Assembly: GCA_963749365.1 (NCBI GenBank)
Contig: CAVVME010000001.1
Span: forward strand, 1-64,000
Length of the DNA: 64,000 nt
Direction of reading: 5' to 3'
Source of the DNA: WHSW01 sp963749365
GTDB taxonomy: Bacteria > Actinomycetota > Thermoleophilia > Solirubrobacterales > 70-9
Shown here: positions 15,422-24,729 of the stretch, in pieces
How the letters are laid out: each line of letters opens with the position of its first letter
Position numbering within the stretch: position 1 is the stretch's first letter
Position numbers and translations under genes: made by a program
Notes under the pieces: generated by a model
The model's input: the letters and a program-made list of their open reading frames with translations, nothing else
Database searches by the model: none
Told to the model about the DNA's origin: nothing

Positions 15422-15964
15422 TCAGAACGGATCGCCGCTCGGCTGCACCGCGAGCCACAGGCCGCCGAACTCCTCCACGTTGTGGCAGAGGATCTCGCCC
15501 GGCGGGTCGTCGACGTAGTAGTAGAGCGGCCGGCCGGCGTAGGTGACCTGGCTCGTCCCGTCGTCGCGCTCGGTCGTCCCGAGCAGCTTCGACTCCACGG
15601 CGCCATCGGCGACCGGATCGCCCTCGGTGAGCACCGGCGGCCACGCCTCGGCGCAGGCGCCGTAGCACTCGCTGCGCTCGCCCGACTCCTTGTCGAAGTA
15701 GTAGATCGCTCGCCGCTCGTCGCCGAACAGCGCCTCGCCGAACTGTGAGTCACCGGTCGCGATCACCGTCCCGGGTCGCTCGGCGTCGGGGTCCCCGGCG
15801 TTGCCGCCACCCTGGCCACCGTCACCGGTGTCGGGCGCCGGTGCCTCGGCTTGCTGTTGCTCCGCCGCGGCCGGCTCCTCGCCGTCATCACTGCCGCAGC
15901 CCACTGCGAGCGTGAAGACCGCGATCAGCGCTGCCAGAAGCGTCGTCCGTCTCAAAGAGCCCAT
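15422..15964 (-). CDS. lipoprotein with COG4315-type secreted repeats
   Basis: The 180-residue precursor has a lipoprotein signal (LLAALIAVFTLAVGC, lipidated Cys 23), then a low-complexity Glu/Gln/Ala/Gly linker. Two copies of the secreted-repeat motif follow: AIYYFDKESGERSECYGACA with AWPPVL, and PLYYYVDDPPGEILCHNVEE with FGGLWLAV. The motif is known in actinobacterial surface lipoproteins of unknown function. Paired cysteines suggest a disulphide within the repeat. It lies between the WS/DGAT and decarboxylase genes on one strand, with small gaps. Confidence 0.85.
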   Translation of the reverse strand: MGSLRRTTLLAALIAVFTLAVGCGSDDGEEPAAAEQQQAEAPAPDTGDGGQGGGNAGDPDAERPGTVIATGDSQFGEALFGDERRAIYYFDKESGERSECYGACAEAWPPVLTEGDPVADGAVESKLLGTTERDDGTSQVTYAGRPLYYYVDDPPGEILCHNVEEFGGLWLAVQPSGDPF

Positions 15965-16018
15965 CGCGGTCAGGTCCAGTGAACAGCGACTTCGTTACGG
16001 GCTGCTAAACGCCGGGGC

Positions 16019-17428
16019 TCACGGCTGAGCCGAGGCGGTCCGCGCCTCACCGAGCAGCACGCCCTCCAGCTCCTCGACGGCCTCGCCCATGTAGAGCGCC
16101 AGTCGCTGCAGGTGCGGGAGCGTGTCGCGGGCGCCGGTGAAGCCGAAGTTGAGCATCCCCGCGTAACTGACGCAGGTGATGTTGAGCGCGTTTCCATGCA
16201 GCAGCAGCGAGAGCGGGAAGACCGAGTCGAGATGGGCTCCGTTGAGGTAGAGCGGCTCGGTCGGTCCCGGGACGTTCGAGATCCCGACGCTGAACGGCAG
16301 TGGCGCGCGGCCCTTCAGCCGCCCGATCAGCCCGGCGATGTAGGGGCCGTTGATCAGCAGCGTGTACGAGGTCCGCGCCTCGGGCGGCAGCTTGCGCAGG
16401 TGGGCCTTCGCCTCCGCGGTCGAGCGCTTGATCGCCGCGAGCCGCTCGCGCGGGTCGGCGACATTGGTCCCCAGCTCCGCCACCATCATCCCGATCGCCG
16501 TCCCGGTCGAGGTGTCGCCCTCCTCGCGCAGGTTGACCGGGATCCCCGCGCTCAGCGCTCGGTCCGGCACCCGCCCGTGCTCGATCAGGTAGCTGCGGAG
16601 CGCGGTCCCGCTCAGGTAGAGGACGACGTCGTTGAGGGTGCACTCACCCGCTCGGGCCAGCGCCTTGATCCGCTCGAGCTCGTAGCGCTGGGTCGCGAAG
16701 CGCCGCTGGCCGGTCAGGCTCCCCGCAAGCGCCGAGCCCGGGGTCCTGTAGGGGGCCTGGAGCCCGCGGTCGTCGAAGGCCGCCTGGCCGAGGTCGAGCG
16801 CCGCGCGCGAGAGGCCGGCGAACGCCTTCGCGCCATCGACGGCGCTCGCCACCGCGTGTCCGAGCGCGCCGCCGGCACCGTTCTCGCGTCGCGGCCCGCC
16901 CCCGGCCGGCGTCGCCCAGACCGGCGCCATCCCGCGCTCGCCGGGGTCGGTCGAGAGCGCTCGCAGGATCATCCGCATCGCCGCGACGCCGTCGATCAGC
17001 GAGTGATGGACCTTCACGTACATCGCGAACCGGTTGCCCTCCAGCCCCTCGATCAGGTGCGCCTCCCAGAGCGGGCGATGGAAGTCGAGCTGATGGCTGT
17101 GCAGGCGCGAGACCAGGATCCCGAGCTCGCGCTGCCCACCCGGATGCGGAAGCGCCGAGTGGCGGACGTGGTAGTCGAGGTCGACGTCGCGCTCCTCGCG
17201 CATCAGCGGCAGGCGGTGTCCGATCAGCGGTCCCTCGACCAGCCGCAGGTTCCACGGCGGCGGGACCTGCTGCGGCGCGCGCATGCGCTCGAACTGGCGC
17301 TTCAGGTAATCCGGCGGCGCGTCCGCGGGGAGCGTGAACTCGAACAGCCCGCCGACGTGCATCGGCGTGTCGCGCGACTCGAGCGCAAGCCAAGCCAGGT
17401 CCAGTGGGGGTACCTGCTTGAACGCCAC
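16019..17428 (-). CDS. wax ester synthase/diacylglycerol acyltransferase (WS/DGAT)
   Basis: The 469-residue protein carries the catalytic HHxxxDG motif as VHHSLIDGVAA (about residues 140-150). The second conserved block is ISNVPGPTEPLYLNGA, and the family C-terminal segment is LNFGFTGARDTLPHLQRLAL. These enzymes esterify fatty alcohols or diacylglycerol with acyl-CoA at the membrane and make storage lipid in actinobacteria. Length is normal for the family. It starts about 85 bp from the divergent monooxygenase gene. Whether it makes wax esters or triacylglycerol cannot be told from sequence. Confidence 0.93.
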   Translation of the reverse strand: MAFKQVPPLDLAWLALESRDTPMHVGGLFEFTLPADAPPDYLKRQFERMRAPQQVPPPWNLRLVEGPLIGHRLPLMREERDVDLDYHVRHSALPHPGGQRELGILVSRLHSHQLDFHRPLWEAHLIEGLEGNRFAMYVKVHHSLIDGVAAMRMILRALSTDPGERGMAPVWATPAGGGPRRENGAGGALGHAVASAVDGAKAFAGLSRAALDLGQAAFDDRGLQAPYRTPGSALAGSLTGQRRFATQRYELERIKALARAGECTLNDVVLYLSGTALRSYLIEHGRVPDRALSAGIPVNLREEGDTSTGTAIGMMVAELGTNVADPRERLAAIKRSTAEAKAHLRKLPPEARTSYTLLINGPYIAGLIGRLKGRAPLPFSVGISNVPGPTEPLYLNGAHLDSVFPLSLLLHGNALNITCVSYAGMLNFGFTGARDTLPHLQRLALYMGEAVEELEGVLLGEARTASAQP

Positions 17429-17512
17429 GCCGCGACCTCCTCGGTTCTCCCGGTGCGCGTCGCCAGCCTACCCCCTCGCGGGGGCCGCGCAGCGATAGAT
17501 TGAGCCGCGCGC

Positions 17513-18991
17513 ATGTCGAGCAGCAACGGAGACTCGCGCCCGCTCTCGGTCGGCATCATCGGGGCGGGTTTCGGCGGAATCGGGATCGCGATCCGGCTCA
17601 AGCAGGCCGGGATCGAGGAGCTGACGATCTTCGAGCGCGGCGAAACCGTGGGCGGCGTCTGGCGCGCCAACACCTACCCCGGCGCGGCCTGCGACGTGCC
17701 CTCGCACCTGTACTCGTTCTCGTTCGCCCCCGGCCACAACTGGTCGCGCCGCTACGCGCCGCAGGCCGAGATCCTCGCCTACCTCGAGGACTGCGTCGCC
17801 GAGTTCGGCCTCGCCCCGCACCTGCGGCTCAGGGTCGAGGCCACGGAGGCGAGCTTCGACGCGGAGTCGGGGCGCTGGACCGTGGTCACGGCGGACGGCG
17901 AGCGCCACGAGTTCGACTTCCTGGTCACCGCCTGTGGCCAGCTCGGCTGTCCCGAGATCCCGGCGATCCCCGGGACCGAGGACTTCGAGGGCCCCGTCTT
18001 TCACTCCGCCGAATGGGATCACGAGGTCGAGCTCGCCGGCAAGCGGGTGGCGGTGATCGGCACCGGCGCCAGCGCGATCCAGTTCGTGCCCGCGATCGCC
18101 GACGTCGCCGAGAGCCTGGCGATCTACCAGCGCTCGGCCCCCTGGGTGCTGCCGAAGCTCGACCGCGCCTACCCGGCCTGGGAGCGAAAGCTGTTCGAGC
18201 GCTTCCCGGCCCGGGTCGCCGCGGCGCGGCTCGGGATGTTCGCCTTCTTCGAGACCGCGACCTACGGGTTCACCGGGCACCGGTGGCTGATGGCGCCGTT
18301 CCGCCGGATCGCCGAGGGCGAGCGCCGGCGCGGGCTCGGCGACCCGCAGTTGATCACCAAGGCGACCCCCGACTACGAGATCGGCTGCAAGCGGATCCTC
18401 TTCGCCTCGGATTGGTACTCGACCCTCGCCCGTCCCGACGTCGAGCTGATCTGCGGGCCGGTCGAGCGGATCGAGCCCGCCGGCGTCGTCGGCCCCGACG
18501 GCGTCGAACGGGCCGCCGACGTGATCATCTACGGGACCGGCTTTCAGGCCCAGAACTTCGTCGCCCCGCTGGCGATCCTCGGGCTCGAGGGGCGCGAGCT
18601 GAACCGGGTCTGGGACGAGCGGCCCGAGGCGTATCTGGGCACCACCGTGTCGGGCTTTCCGAACATGTTCGTCCTCTATGGCCCGAATACCAACCACGGC
18701 TCGGGCTCGGTCCCCTTCACGCTCGAATGCCAGTACAGCTACGTGCTCGACGCGATCCGCCGCCTGCGCGCCGGCGGCTATCGCTGGATCGACCTGCGGC
18801 CCGAGACCCAGCAGGCGTGGCGCCGCGAGATCGACGCGCGCAGCGCCTCCACCGTCTGGGTCACCGGCGGCGGCGACAATTGGTACGTCAACGCCCGCGG
18901 CGAGAACACCAACAACTGGCCCGGCGCCTGGCTCGAGTACCGCCGGCGCACGAAGCGGATCAACCCGGGCGACTACCGGGTCGCTGTGTGA
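17513..18991 (+). CDS. Baeyer-Villiger-type flavin monooxygenase
   Basis: The 492-residue protein has the FAD Rossmann motif GIIGAGFGGIGIAIRL (residues 14-29) and a second NADPH Rossmann motif VAVIGTGASAIQF (about 180). Between them is the Baeyer-Villiger fingerprint FxGxxxHxxxW as FEGPVFHSAEW (about 158-168). The family inserts oxygen next to ketones or oxidises N or S, using NADPH and O2. The substrate is unknown. The stop is 19 bp before a GTG-started glycosyltransferase gene, so the two are probably co-transcribed. Confidence 0.92.
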   Translation: MSSSNGDSRPLSVGIIGAGFGGIGIAIRLKQAGIEELTIFERGETVGGVWRANTYPGAACDVPSHLYSFSFAPGHNWSRRYAPQAEILAYLEDCVAEFGLAPHLRLRVEATEASFDAESGRWTVVTADGERHEFDFLVTACGQLGCPEIPAIPGTEDFEGPVFHSAEWDHEVELAGKRVAVIGTGASAIQFVPAIADVAESLAIYQRSAPWVLPKLDRAYPAWERKLFERFPARVAAARLGMFAFFETATYGFTGHRWLMAPFRRIAEGERRRGLGDPQLITKATPDYEIGCKRILFASDWYSTLARPDVELICGPVERIEPAGVVGPDGVERAADVIIYGTGFQAQNFVAPLAILGLEGRELNRVWDERPEAYLGTTVSGFPNMFVLYGPNTNHGSGSVPFTLECQYSYVLDAIRRLRAGGYRWIDLRPETQQAWRREIDARSASTVWVTGGGDNWYVNARGENTNNWPGAWLEYRRRTKRINPGDYRVAV

Positions 18992-19010
18992 CCTAGAGGC
19001 GGTATGGGGC

Positions 19011-20306
19011 GTGAGCGGCCGCACGATCGCCTTCTTCCCCGAGAGCGCCTACGGGCCGACCAACAACTGCATCGGGATCGGCGACGTCCTGCGCCGCCGC
19101 GGCCACCGGGTCGCCTTCATCGCCGAGCAGTCGTTCGAGGGCACGCTGGCCGAGAAGGGCTTCGAGGAGCGCCTGATCCGACTCGCCCCGCCTTCGGAGG
19201 CCGACGAGGACCCGGGACAGTTCTGGAAGGACTTCATCCGCGACACGGCGCCGGTCTTCCGCCGACCGACGATCGAGCAGCTCGAGGGCTTCATCGCGCC
19301 GACCTTCGAGGCGCTCTGCGACGGCGCCCGCTACGTCGACGAGCGCCTGGTCGAGATCATCGACGAGCTCCGCCCCGATGTGATCATCGAGGACAACGTC
19401 GTCTCCTTCCCCGCCCTGCCCGCCTGCGGGCGTCCCTGGGTGCGGATCGTCTCCTGCAACCCGGCCGAGCTCAAGGACCCCGACGTCCCGCCCCCGTTCT
19501 CGGGCTATCCGGTCGGCGACCGCAGCGGCTGGGACGCCTATCGCGACGAGTACCGACGCGCCCTCGGCCCGCTGCAGGCGCGCTTCGACGAGTTCTGTCG
19601 CCAGCGCGGAGCGCCGGCGCTGCCCGAGCTCGAGTTCATCCACAGCTCCCCGCAGCTGAACCTGTGGCTGTATCCGAGCGAGGTCGACTACCAGCGCCGC
19701 GAGCCGCTCGGCAAGCGCTGGCACAACCTCGAGTCGAGCGTGCGGGCGACCGACGCCGCCTGGGAGCTGCCCGAGCCGCTCGCCTCGGCCGACGGCCCGC
19801 TGATCTATCTCAGCCTCGGCTCGCTGGGCTCGGCCGATGTCGAGCTGATGCGGGCGCTGATCGGCTCGCTCGCCGACTCGCCCTACCGGGTCGTCGTCTC
19901 GATGGGCCCCCAGCACGAGCAGCTCGAGCTCGCCCCGAACATGGTCGGCGAGGAGTTCCTGCCCCAGGCCTCGATCCTGCCCCAGGCCGACCTTGTGATC
20001 ACCCACGGCGGCAACAACACGGTCACCGAATGCCTCGCCTTCGGCAAGCCGATGGTCGTCCTGCCGCTGTTCTGGGACCAGTACGACAACGCACAGCGGA
20101 TCGACGAGACCGGTTTCGGGGTCCGGCTGCCGACCTACGGCCACCAGCCCGAGGAGTTCCGGGCGGCGATCGACGGCCTGCTCGCCGACCGGGCGCTCGC
20201 CACCCATCTCGACGCGGTCTCGCGCCGGCTGCGCGCGGCGCCGGGCACCGAGCGCGCCGCCAAGCTGATCGAGCGCCTGGCGGCGGACTCCTCGGCCGCC
20301 GCCTGA
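19011..20306 (+). CDS. UGT-like family 1 glycosyltransferase
   Basis: The frame begins with GTG 19011 (VSGRTIAFFPESAYGPTNNC), 19 bp past the previous stop. Upstream in-frame codons belong to a shadow of the monooxygenase gene. The 431-residue GT-B protein has an N-terminal acceptor domain (IGIGDVLRRRGHRVAFIAE). Its C-terminal donor domain holds the UGT/macrolide-transferase signature: LPQADLVITHGGNNTVTECL, then FGKPMVVLPLFWDQYDNAQR. It should transfer a sugar from a nucleotide donor to a hydrophobic aglycone. Pairing with a flavin monooxygenase hints at oxidise-then-glycosylate processing of one lipophilic compound, but this is inference. Confidence 0.88.
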   Translation: MSGRTIAFFPESAYGPTNNCIGIGDVLRRRGHRVAFIAEQSFEGTLAEKGFEERLIRLAPPSEADEDPGQFWKDFIRDTAPVFRRPTIEQLEGFIAPTFEALCDGARYVDERLVEIIDELRPDVIIEDNVVSFPALPACGRPWVRIVSCNPAELKDPDVPPPFSGYPVGDRSGWDAYRDEYRRALGPLQARFDEFCRQRGAPALPELEFIHSSPQLNLWLYPSEVDYQRREPLGKRWHNLESSVRATDAAWELPEPLASADGPLIYLSLGSLGSADVELMRALIGSLADSPYRVVVSMGPQHEQLELAPNMVGEEFLPQASILPQADLVITHGGNNTVTECLAFGKPMVVLPLFWDQYDNAQRIDETGFGVRLPTYGHQPEEFRAAIDGLLADRALATHLDAVSRRLRAAPGTERAAKLIERLAADSSAAA

Positions 20307-20308
20307 CC

Positions 20309-21157
20309 TCAGCCTGCCGCGGGGCCGGGACCGATCACAGGGTTGCGCAGCGCACCGATCCCCTCGACCTCGACCTCGACCTCGTCGCCGGGCCGAAGCG
20401 AGCGCTTCGGCTCCATGAACTCACCACACCCCCACGGGGTGCCGGTGAGCAGCAGGTCGCCGGGCTCGAGCGTGAAGCTGCGCGAGCAGAACTCGATCAG
20501 CTCGGCGACCCCGAAGAGCATCTCGGCGGTCGAGGAGTCCTGCATCGTCTCCCCGTTGACCGTCGTGCGCAGTCCGAGCGCCTGCGGATCGTCGACCTCG
20601 TCGGCGGTCACGACCACCGGGCCCAGCGGGCAGAAACCGTCGATGCTCTTCGCCCGCACCCACTGACCGTCGGAGAACTGCAGATCGCGCGCCGAGACGT
20701 CGTTGGCGACCGTGTAGCCAAAGACGCCGTCGAGCGCCTCCGCTGCCGTCGCTCGGCGTAGCGGCCGGCCGATCACAGCCGCCAGCTCGACCTCCCAGTC
20801 GACTCGCTCGCTGAGCGCGGCGTCGACCTCGATCGGCTCGCCCGGGCCGATCACCGCGCTCGGAAACTTGGCGAAGATCAGCGGCACCCGCGGGCGGTCG
20901 GCCTTCGACTCGCGGATGTGGTCGAGGTAGTTGAGCCCAATGCAGACGATCTTCCCCGGACGCAGCGGCGCCGCGAGCTCGGCGCCGGTGAGCGGCTCGC
21001 CGCGATCGGCGACGGCCGCGGCGAGCGCCTCCGGACCGGCGGCGATCAGGTCGCGAAGCGTGCCTCCCGGGTCGACGGCGAGCGGCTCCAGCCCTGCCTC
21101 GGTCTCGATCGCGGGCAGCAACCGGTCGCCGCCTACCCGTGCCGTCGCCAGCCTCAC
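20309..21157 (-). CDS. fumarylacetoacetate hydrolase (FAH) family protein
   Basis: It starts with GTG 21155-21157, overlapping the upstream gene's stop by 4 bp. The 282-residue protein has the FAH fold. GLNYLDHIRESKA is the entry motif, and metal-binding acidic residues lie in DWEVELAAVIG and GYTVANDVSARDLQ. LLLTGTPWGCGEF is near the end. Members hydrolyse diketo acids or decarboxylate oxaloacetate-type acids with Mg2+. In sugar loci, close relatives cleave 2,4-diketo-3-deoxy sugar acids. It is the last gene of the sugar-transport run, which makes that role plausible. Confidence 0.88.
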   Translation of the reverse strand: MRLATARVGGDRLLPAIETEAGLEPLAVDPGGTLRDLIAAGPEALAAAVADRGEPLTGAELAAPLRPGKIVCIGLNYLDHIRESKADRPRVPLIFAKFPSAVIGPGEPIEVDAALSERVDWEVELAAVIGRPLRRATAAEALDGVFGYTVANDVSARDLQFSDGQWVRAKSIDGFCPLGPVVVTADEVDDPQALGLRTTVNGETMQDSSTAEMLFGVAELIEFCSRSFTLEPGDLLLTGTPWGCGEFMEPKRSLRPGDEVEVEVEGIGALRNPVIGPGPAAG

Positions 21158-22284
21158 CTGACCGCTCCCCGGGCGAGCACCCGCATCTCCGCTTCGACCA
21201 CCCCGCCGCGGACCCCGTAGAGGAGGTCGTGGAGGTTGACGCAGGTGCAGGCGTGATTCGGGATCACCTCGACCCGATCGCCGACCCCCAGCGTGACCTC
21301 GCCCCCGGCGGCGGCGCCATGCCCGTGCTCCTCGCTCAGCGCCACCAGCTCGAGATCGTCGTGTCCGACGATCGCGCCGTAGCCACCGAGGCCGGGTGGC
21401 GGGCCGGCCTCGCTGAGCGTCTTCGCCCCGGCGTCGATCACGAACCTGCCCGGGAGGCTGGTCGAGACGACGGTCGCGTGGACGCGAAGCGCGCAGTCGG
21501 AGAGCGCGAACTCCCCCCGCGCCTCGGCGCGGTCGAGGAGCGCGTAGTTGCCGGGGCGCAGCTCGGTGATCGGGGTCCGGTGCGACTCGAACAGGGTCGC
21601 GGTCGAGCCGCCCGAGACCCGCGCCCGGCTCAGCCCGGCGCGGTTGAAGAGCTCGATCGCCTCGGCGAGCAGGGCGGCGACCTCCGCCATCCCCGCGGCA
21701 GGGTCGGCAGCGCCATGCCGCAGGTGTCCCGGATAGCAGGAGAGACCGGCGACGGCGAGTCCGCCGCCAAGCGAGTCGATCGCCGCGGCGAGCTCGGCGG
21801 CGGCGGCCGGGGTTGCGACCCCGGTTCGGGCGAGGCCGACGTCGAGCTCGATCAGCGCCTCGGCCTCGATCCCGCGACCGCGAAGCTCGGTCGCCAGCGG
21901 CTCGGCCATGGGGAGCGAATCGACCGCGACCGTGAGCGGGACCTCGGAGGCGACCCGTGCGACACGCTCGACCTTCGCGGCACCGACGATCGGGTAGTGA
22001 AGGACGAGCGGCGCCCCAAGCTCGCGGGCGAACAGCGCCGCCTCCTCCGACTTCGCCACGGTCAGACCGGCAGCCCCGGCGTCGAGCTGGCGGCGCGCGA
22101 TCTCGACCGTCTTGTGGGTCTTCAGGTGCGGGAACAGCGCCAGCTCGTGGTCGCCGGCGTAGTCGGCGACGCGGGTGAGATTGCTCTCCAGCCGGTCGAG
22201 GTCGACGACCAGTGCCGGGGTCTCGAGCTCGGTCGCGGCGCGACCGACGGCGCTCGGCGGCGATGCTGCCGGCTCCGCCCTCAT
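21154..22284 (-). CDS. D-threonine aldolase / D-serine dehydratase-like PLP enzyme
   Basis: The 376-residue protein has the alanine-racemase-type PLP barrel at its N-terminus (TPALVVDLDRLESNLTRVAD). The Schiff-base lysine is in LFPHLKTHKTVEIA (about residue 55). The C-terminal domain ends with the metal-binding HxC motif of this family, PNHACTCVNLHDLLYG. Such enzymes cleave D-3-hydroxy-amino acids using PLP plus a divalent metal. The start ATG overlaps the stop of the ABC ATPase gene by 4 bp, and its own stop overlaps the FAH gene. It is therefore translationally coupled within the sugar operon. Its substrate there is unknown. Confidence 0.88.
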   Translation of the reverse strand: MRAEPAASPPSAVGRAATELETPALVVDLDRLESNLTRVADYAGDHELALFPHLKTHKTVEIARRQLDAGAAGLTVAKSEEAALFARELGAPLVLHYPIVGAAKVERVARVASEVPLTVAVDSLPMAEPLATELRGRGIEAEALIELDVGLARTGVATPAAAAELAAAIDSLGGGLAVAGLSCYPGHLRHGAADPAAGMAEVAALLAEAIELFNRAGLSRARVSGGSTATLFESHRTPITELRPGNYALLDRAEARGEFALSDCALRVHATVVSTSLPGRFVIDAGAKTLSEAGPPPGLGGYGAIVGHDDLELVALSEEHGHGAAAGGEVTLGVGDRVEVIPNHACTCVNLHDLLYGVRGGVVEAEMRVLARGAVR

Positions 22285-23471
22285 CCGCCGACCGGCGCAA
22301 GGCTGCCGTCGATCTCCAGCGCGACGCCGCTGCTGCGATCGAAGAGGTGGATCTGGGCGGGATCGATCGCCAGCTCCACTGATCCGCCCGGTCCGACCGG
22401 AGGGCTGCCGTGGATCCGGGCGGTGAACCGCGCCCGGCGGTCGTCGGCGAGCAGCCTGCCCTCGTCGGCGCCGCTCTCGCCGCCGATCGCGGCCTTGACG
22501 TCCTCGGTCGCGACCGCGGGCGCGTCGACGGTGAACAGCAGGTTGCACTCGGCACCCAGGGCCTCGACCACGTCGACTCCGGCGCTCAGCCGCGGCCAGC
22601 TCGGGTCACAGCCGGGACCGGGGAGCACGAAGCCGGTTGGCCGGATCCCGAGCACCACCTCGCCGGCGGCGAGCGCTGCGGCGCTCTCGATCCGTAGCGC
22701 GGTGCTGCCGAAGGAGAGCTCGGCGCGATCCGCGCGCGCCTCGACCAGGTTCATCGCCGGCGAGCCGATGAAGGCGCCGACGAACAGGTTCGCGGGCCGC
22801 TCGAAGAGCCGCTGGGGGGCGTCGCATTGCTGGATCGCCCCGTCGCGCAGGACCGCCACCCGCTCTCCCAGGGTCATCGCCTCGACCTGGTCGTGGGTCA
22901 CGTAGATCGTCGTCGTCGGCAGGCGTTCGTGCAGGCGGCCGAGCTCGCCGCGCATGCTGGTGCGCAGCTTCGCGTCCAGGTTCGAGAGCGGCTCGTCCAT
23001 CAGGAATGCGCGCGGCTCGCGGACCAGAGCGCGCCCCATTGCAACCCGCTGGCGCTGGCCTCCCGAGAGCGCCGCCGGTCGTCGCTCGAGCAACTCGTCG
23101 AGGCCGAGCATCGCCGCCATCGAGGCGACGCGGCGCTCTATCTCCTCCGTCGCGACACGGCGGCGGCGCAGGCCGAAGGCGAGGTTCTCGCGCACCGACT
23201 TGTGCGGGTACAGGGCGTAGCTCTGAAAGACCATCGCCAGGTCGCGATCGGGGGGCTGGAGCGCGGTCACGTCCTCGTCGTCGATCAGCACCCGGCCGCG
23301 CGTCACCTGCTCGAGCCCGGCGATCACCCGCAGCACGGTCGACTTGCCGCACCCCGAGGGCCCGACGAGGACCATGAACTCGCCCTCGGCGACGTCGAGC
23401 GAGATATCGTCGACCGCCGTGACGTCGCCGTCGTAGACCTTGGTCACCCGCTCGAGCCGCACGCCGGACAT
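22281..23471 (-). CDS. sugar ABC transporter ATPase (MalK/UgpC/MsmK type)
   Basis: The 396-residue protein contains Walker A GPSGCGKSTVLR (about residues 38-49), the Q-loop region MVFQSYALYPHKSV, the signature LSGGQRQRVAMGRALV (about 135-150), Walker B AFLMDEPLSNLD and the switch His in TIYVTHDQVEAM. About 150 C-terminal residues form the TOBE/regulatory domain typical of carbohydrate importers. It energises the two permeases encoded upstream. Its ATG shares one base with the RidA stop, and its stop overlaps the next gene by 4 bp. Confidence 0.95.
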   Translation of the reverse strand: MSGVRLERVTKVYDGDVTAVDDISLDVAEGEFMVLVGPSGCGKSTVLRVIAGLEQVTRGRVLIDDEDVTALQPPDRDLAMVFQSYALYPHKSVRENLAFGLRRRRVATEEIERRVASMAAMLGLDELLERRPAALSGGQRQRVAMGRALVREPRAFLMDEPLSNLDAKLRTSMRGELGRLHERLPTTTIYVTHDQVEAMTLGERVAVLRDGAIQQCDAPQRLFERPANLFVGAFIGSPAMNLVEARADRAELSFGSTALRIESAAALAAGEVVLGIRPTGFVLPGPGCDPSWPRLSAGVDVVEALGAECNLLFTVDAPAVATEDVKAAIGGESGADEGRLLADDRRARFTARIHGSPPVGPGGSVELAIDPAQIHLFDRSSGVALEIDGSLAPVGG

Positions 23472-23845
23472 CAGCCATCCGCCTCCGGGAGCACCGCGAC
23501 ACAGTCGATCTCGACCTTGATCTGAGGCAGCGACGCGCCCACCGTCGTCCGCGCCGGAAGCGGCTCGCCGAAGGCGTGCGCGTAGACCTCGTTCATCGCT
23601 GCGAAGTCGTCGAGGTCGGCCAGGAAGACGCCGCAGCGGACGACGTCGGCGAGCGACGCCCCCGCCTCGGCCAGCACCGCGGCGAGGTTCTCGAGCACCA
23701 GCGCGGTCTGCTCCTCGATCGTCCCCTGGACGACCTCGCCGTCGCGCACCGGCCCCTGACCCGAGACGTAGACGAAGCGGCCCTCGGCGATCACCCCCGG
23801 CGAGTACGCCCCTCCCGGGGTCGTTCCGAACACGGCGCGTTTCAT
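23471..23845 (-). CDS. RidA (YjgF/YER057c/UK114) family enamine/imine deaminase
   Basis: The 124-residue protein starts MKRAVFGTTPGGAYSPGVIA and has the RidA marks: FVYVSGQGPVRDGEVV, a central ENLAAVLAEAGASLADVVRC, and the catalytic-Arg end LPARTTVGASLPQIKVEIDC. These trimers hydrolyse reactive enamines or imines released by PLP enzymes. An AGGAGG ribosome site lies 9 bp before the ATG. Being in one operon with a PLP aldolase-like enzyme fits a clean-up role. Confidence 0.92.
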   Translation of the reverse strand: MKRAVFGTTPGGAYSPGVIAEGRFVYVSGQGPVRDGEVVQGTIEEQTALVLENLAAVLAEAGASLADVVRCGVFLADLDDFAAMNEVYAHAFGEPLPARTTVGASLPQIKVEIDCVAVLPEADG

Positions 23846-23856
23846 CTCATCTCCTC

Positions 23857-24729
23857 CTATCCCTTCACGGCGCTCGAGGTGAGCGATTGGATGAACGTCC
23901 TCTGCGCGAGCAGGAAGGCGATCAGGACCGGTGTCACCGTGATCACGTTCCCGGCCATCACGGCCGAGAAGTCCTGCGTGTGCTGGCCCTGGAAGGTGGT
24001 CAGGCCGAGGGGAAGGGTCGCGTTCTGGTCCGAGGTGATCGCGATCAGCGGCCACAGCAGGTCGTTCCACATCAGCAGAAAGGTGAGCGCGGCCAGGGTC
24101 GAGAGCGCCGGTTTCGCCAGTGGCAGGGCGATGTGAACGAGCACGCCGAGGTGCGAGCAGCCGTCGATCCGCGCAGCCTCCTCGACTTCGCGTGGCAGGT
24201 TGACGAAGAACTGGCGCATCAGGAAGACCCCGAGCGGCAGGACCAGAGCGGGGACGATCAAGGCCGCGAGCGTGTCGACGAGCCCGAGCTTGTCCATGAC
24301 GATGAAGGTCGGGATCATCGTCAGCTGGAAGGGGATGATCAGGGTGAACAGGATCAGCAGGAAGAGCGCGGTCGAGCCCCGGAATCGCAGGCGGGCGAAG
24401 GCGTACCCGGCGAGCGAGCAGAAGACCAGGTTCGAGATTACGGTGACGCCGGCGACGATCACTGAGTTGAGGAACCAACGCGGGAATTCCGAATCGCCGA
24501 AGACGGTCCGCCAGCCGTCGAGATGGACCGAATCGGGGATGATCGTAGGCGGGAACTGGTTGATCTGGGCGTTCGACATGAACGAGCTCAGGACCATCCA
24601 GATCAGCGGCAGAGCGAAGACGATCGCCACCGGGGCCAGGACCAGGTGCCAGGGATCGAACGGCAGACTCCGTTCCCTCGGCGGCTCGGCGGCGACAGCC
24701 GGCAAAGGCCTGTCGGCGATCGTGCTCAT
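23857..24729 (-). CDS. sugar ABC transporter permease (MalG type)
   Basis: The protein starts MSTIADRPLPAVAAEPPRER at ATG 24727-24729; the longer upstream frame is a shadow of the other permease. The 290-residue protein has six helices. The EAA loop near the end is EEAARIDGCSHLGVLVHIAL plus PLAKPAL, which docks on the ATPase. SDQNATLPLGL follows, as in MalG-like subunits. It forms the import channel with the next gene product. Its start overlaps that gene's stop by 4 bp, and the RidA gene begins 11 bp after its stop. Confidence 0.93.
   Translation of the reverse strand: MSTIADRPLPAVAAEPPRERSLPFDPWHLVLAPVAIVFALPLIWMVLSSFMSNAQINQFPPTIIPDSVHLDGWRTVFGDSEFPRWFLNSVIVAGVTVISNLVFCSLAGYAFARLRFRGSTALFLLILFTLIIPFQLTMIPTFIVMDKLGLVDTLAALIVPALVLPLGVFLMRQFFVNLPREVEEAARIDGCSHLGVLVHIALPLAKPALSTLAALTFLLMWNDLLWPLIAITSDQNATLPLGLTTFQGQHTQDFSAVMAGNVITVTPVLIAFLLAQRTFIQSLTSSAVKG

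Noticed and set aside
17468..19024. Long antisense frame opposite the Baeyer-Villiger monooxygenase
   Set aside because: Its acidic, Gly/Arg/Val-rich composition mirrors codon bias of the sense gene. No family features.
20309..22555. A 748-codon minus-strand frame spanning the FAH, aldolase-like and ABC genes
   Set aside because: Only its last third (from GTG 21157) is a real protein. The rest is an Arg-rich shadow of two genes with clear families.
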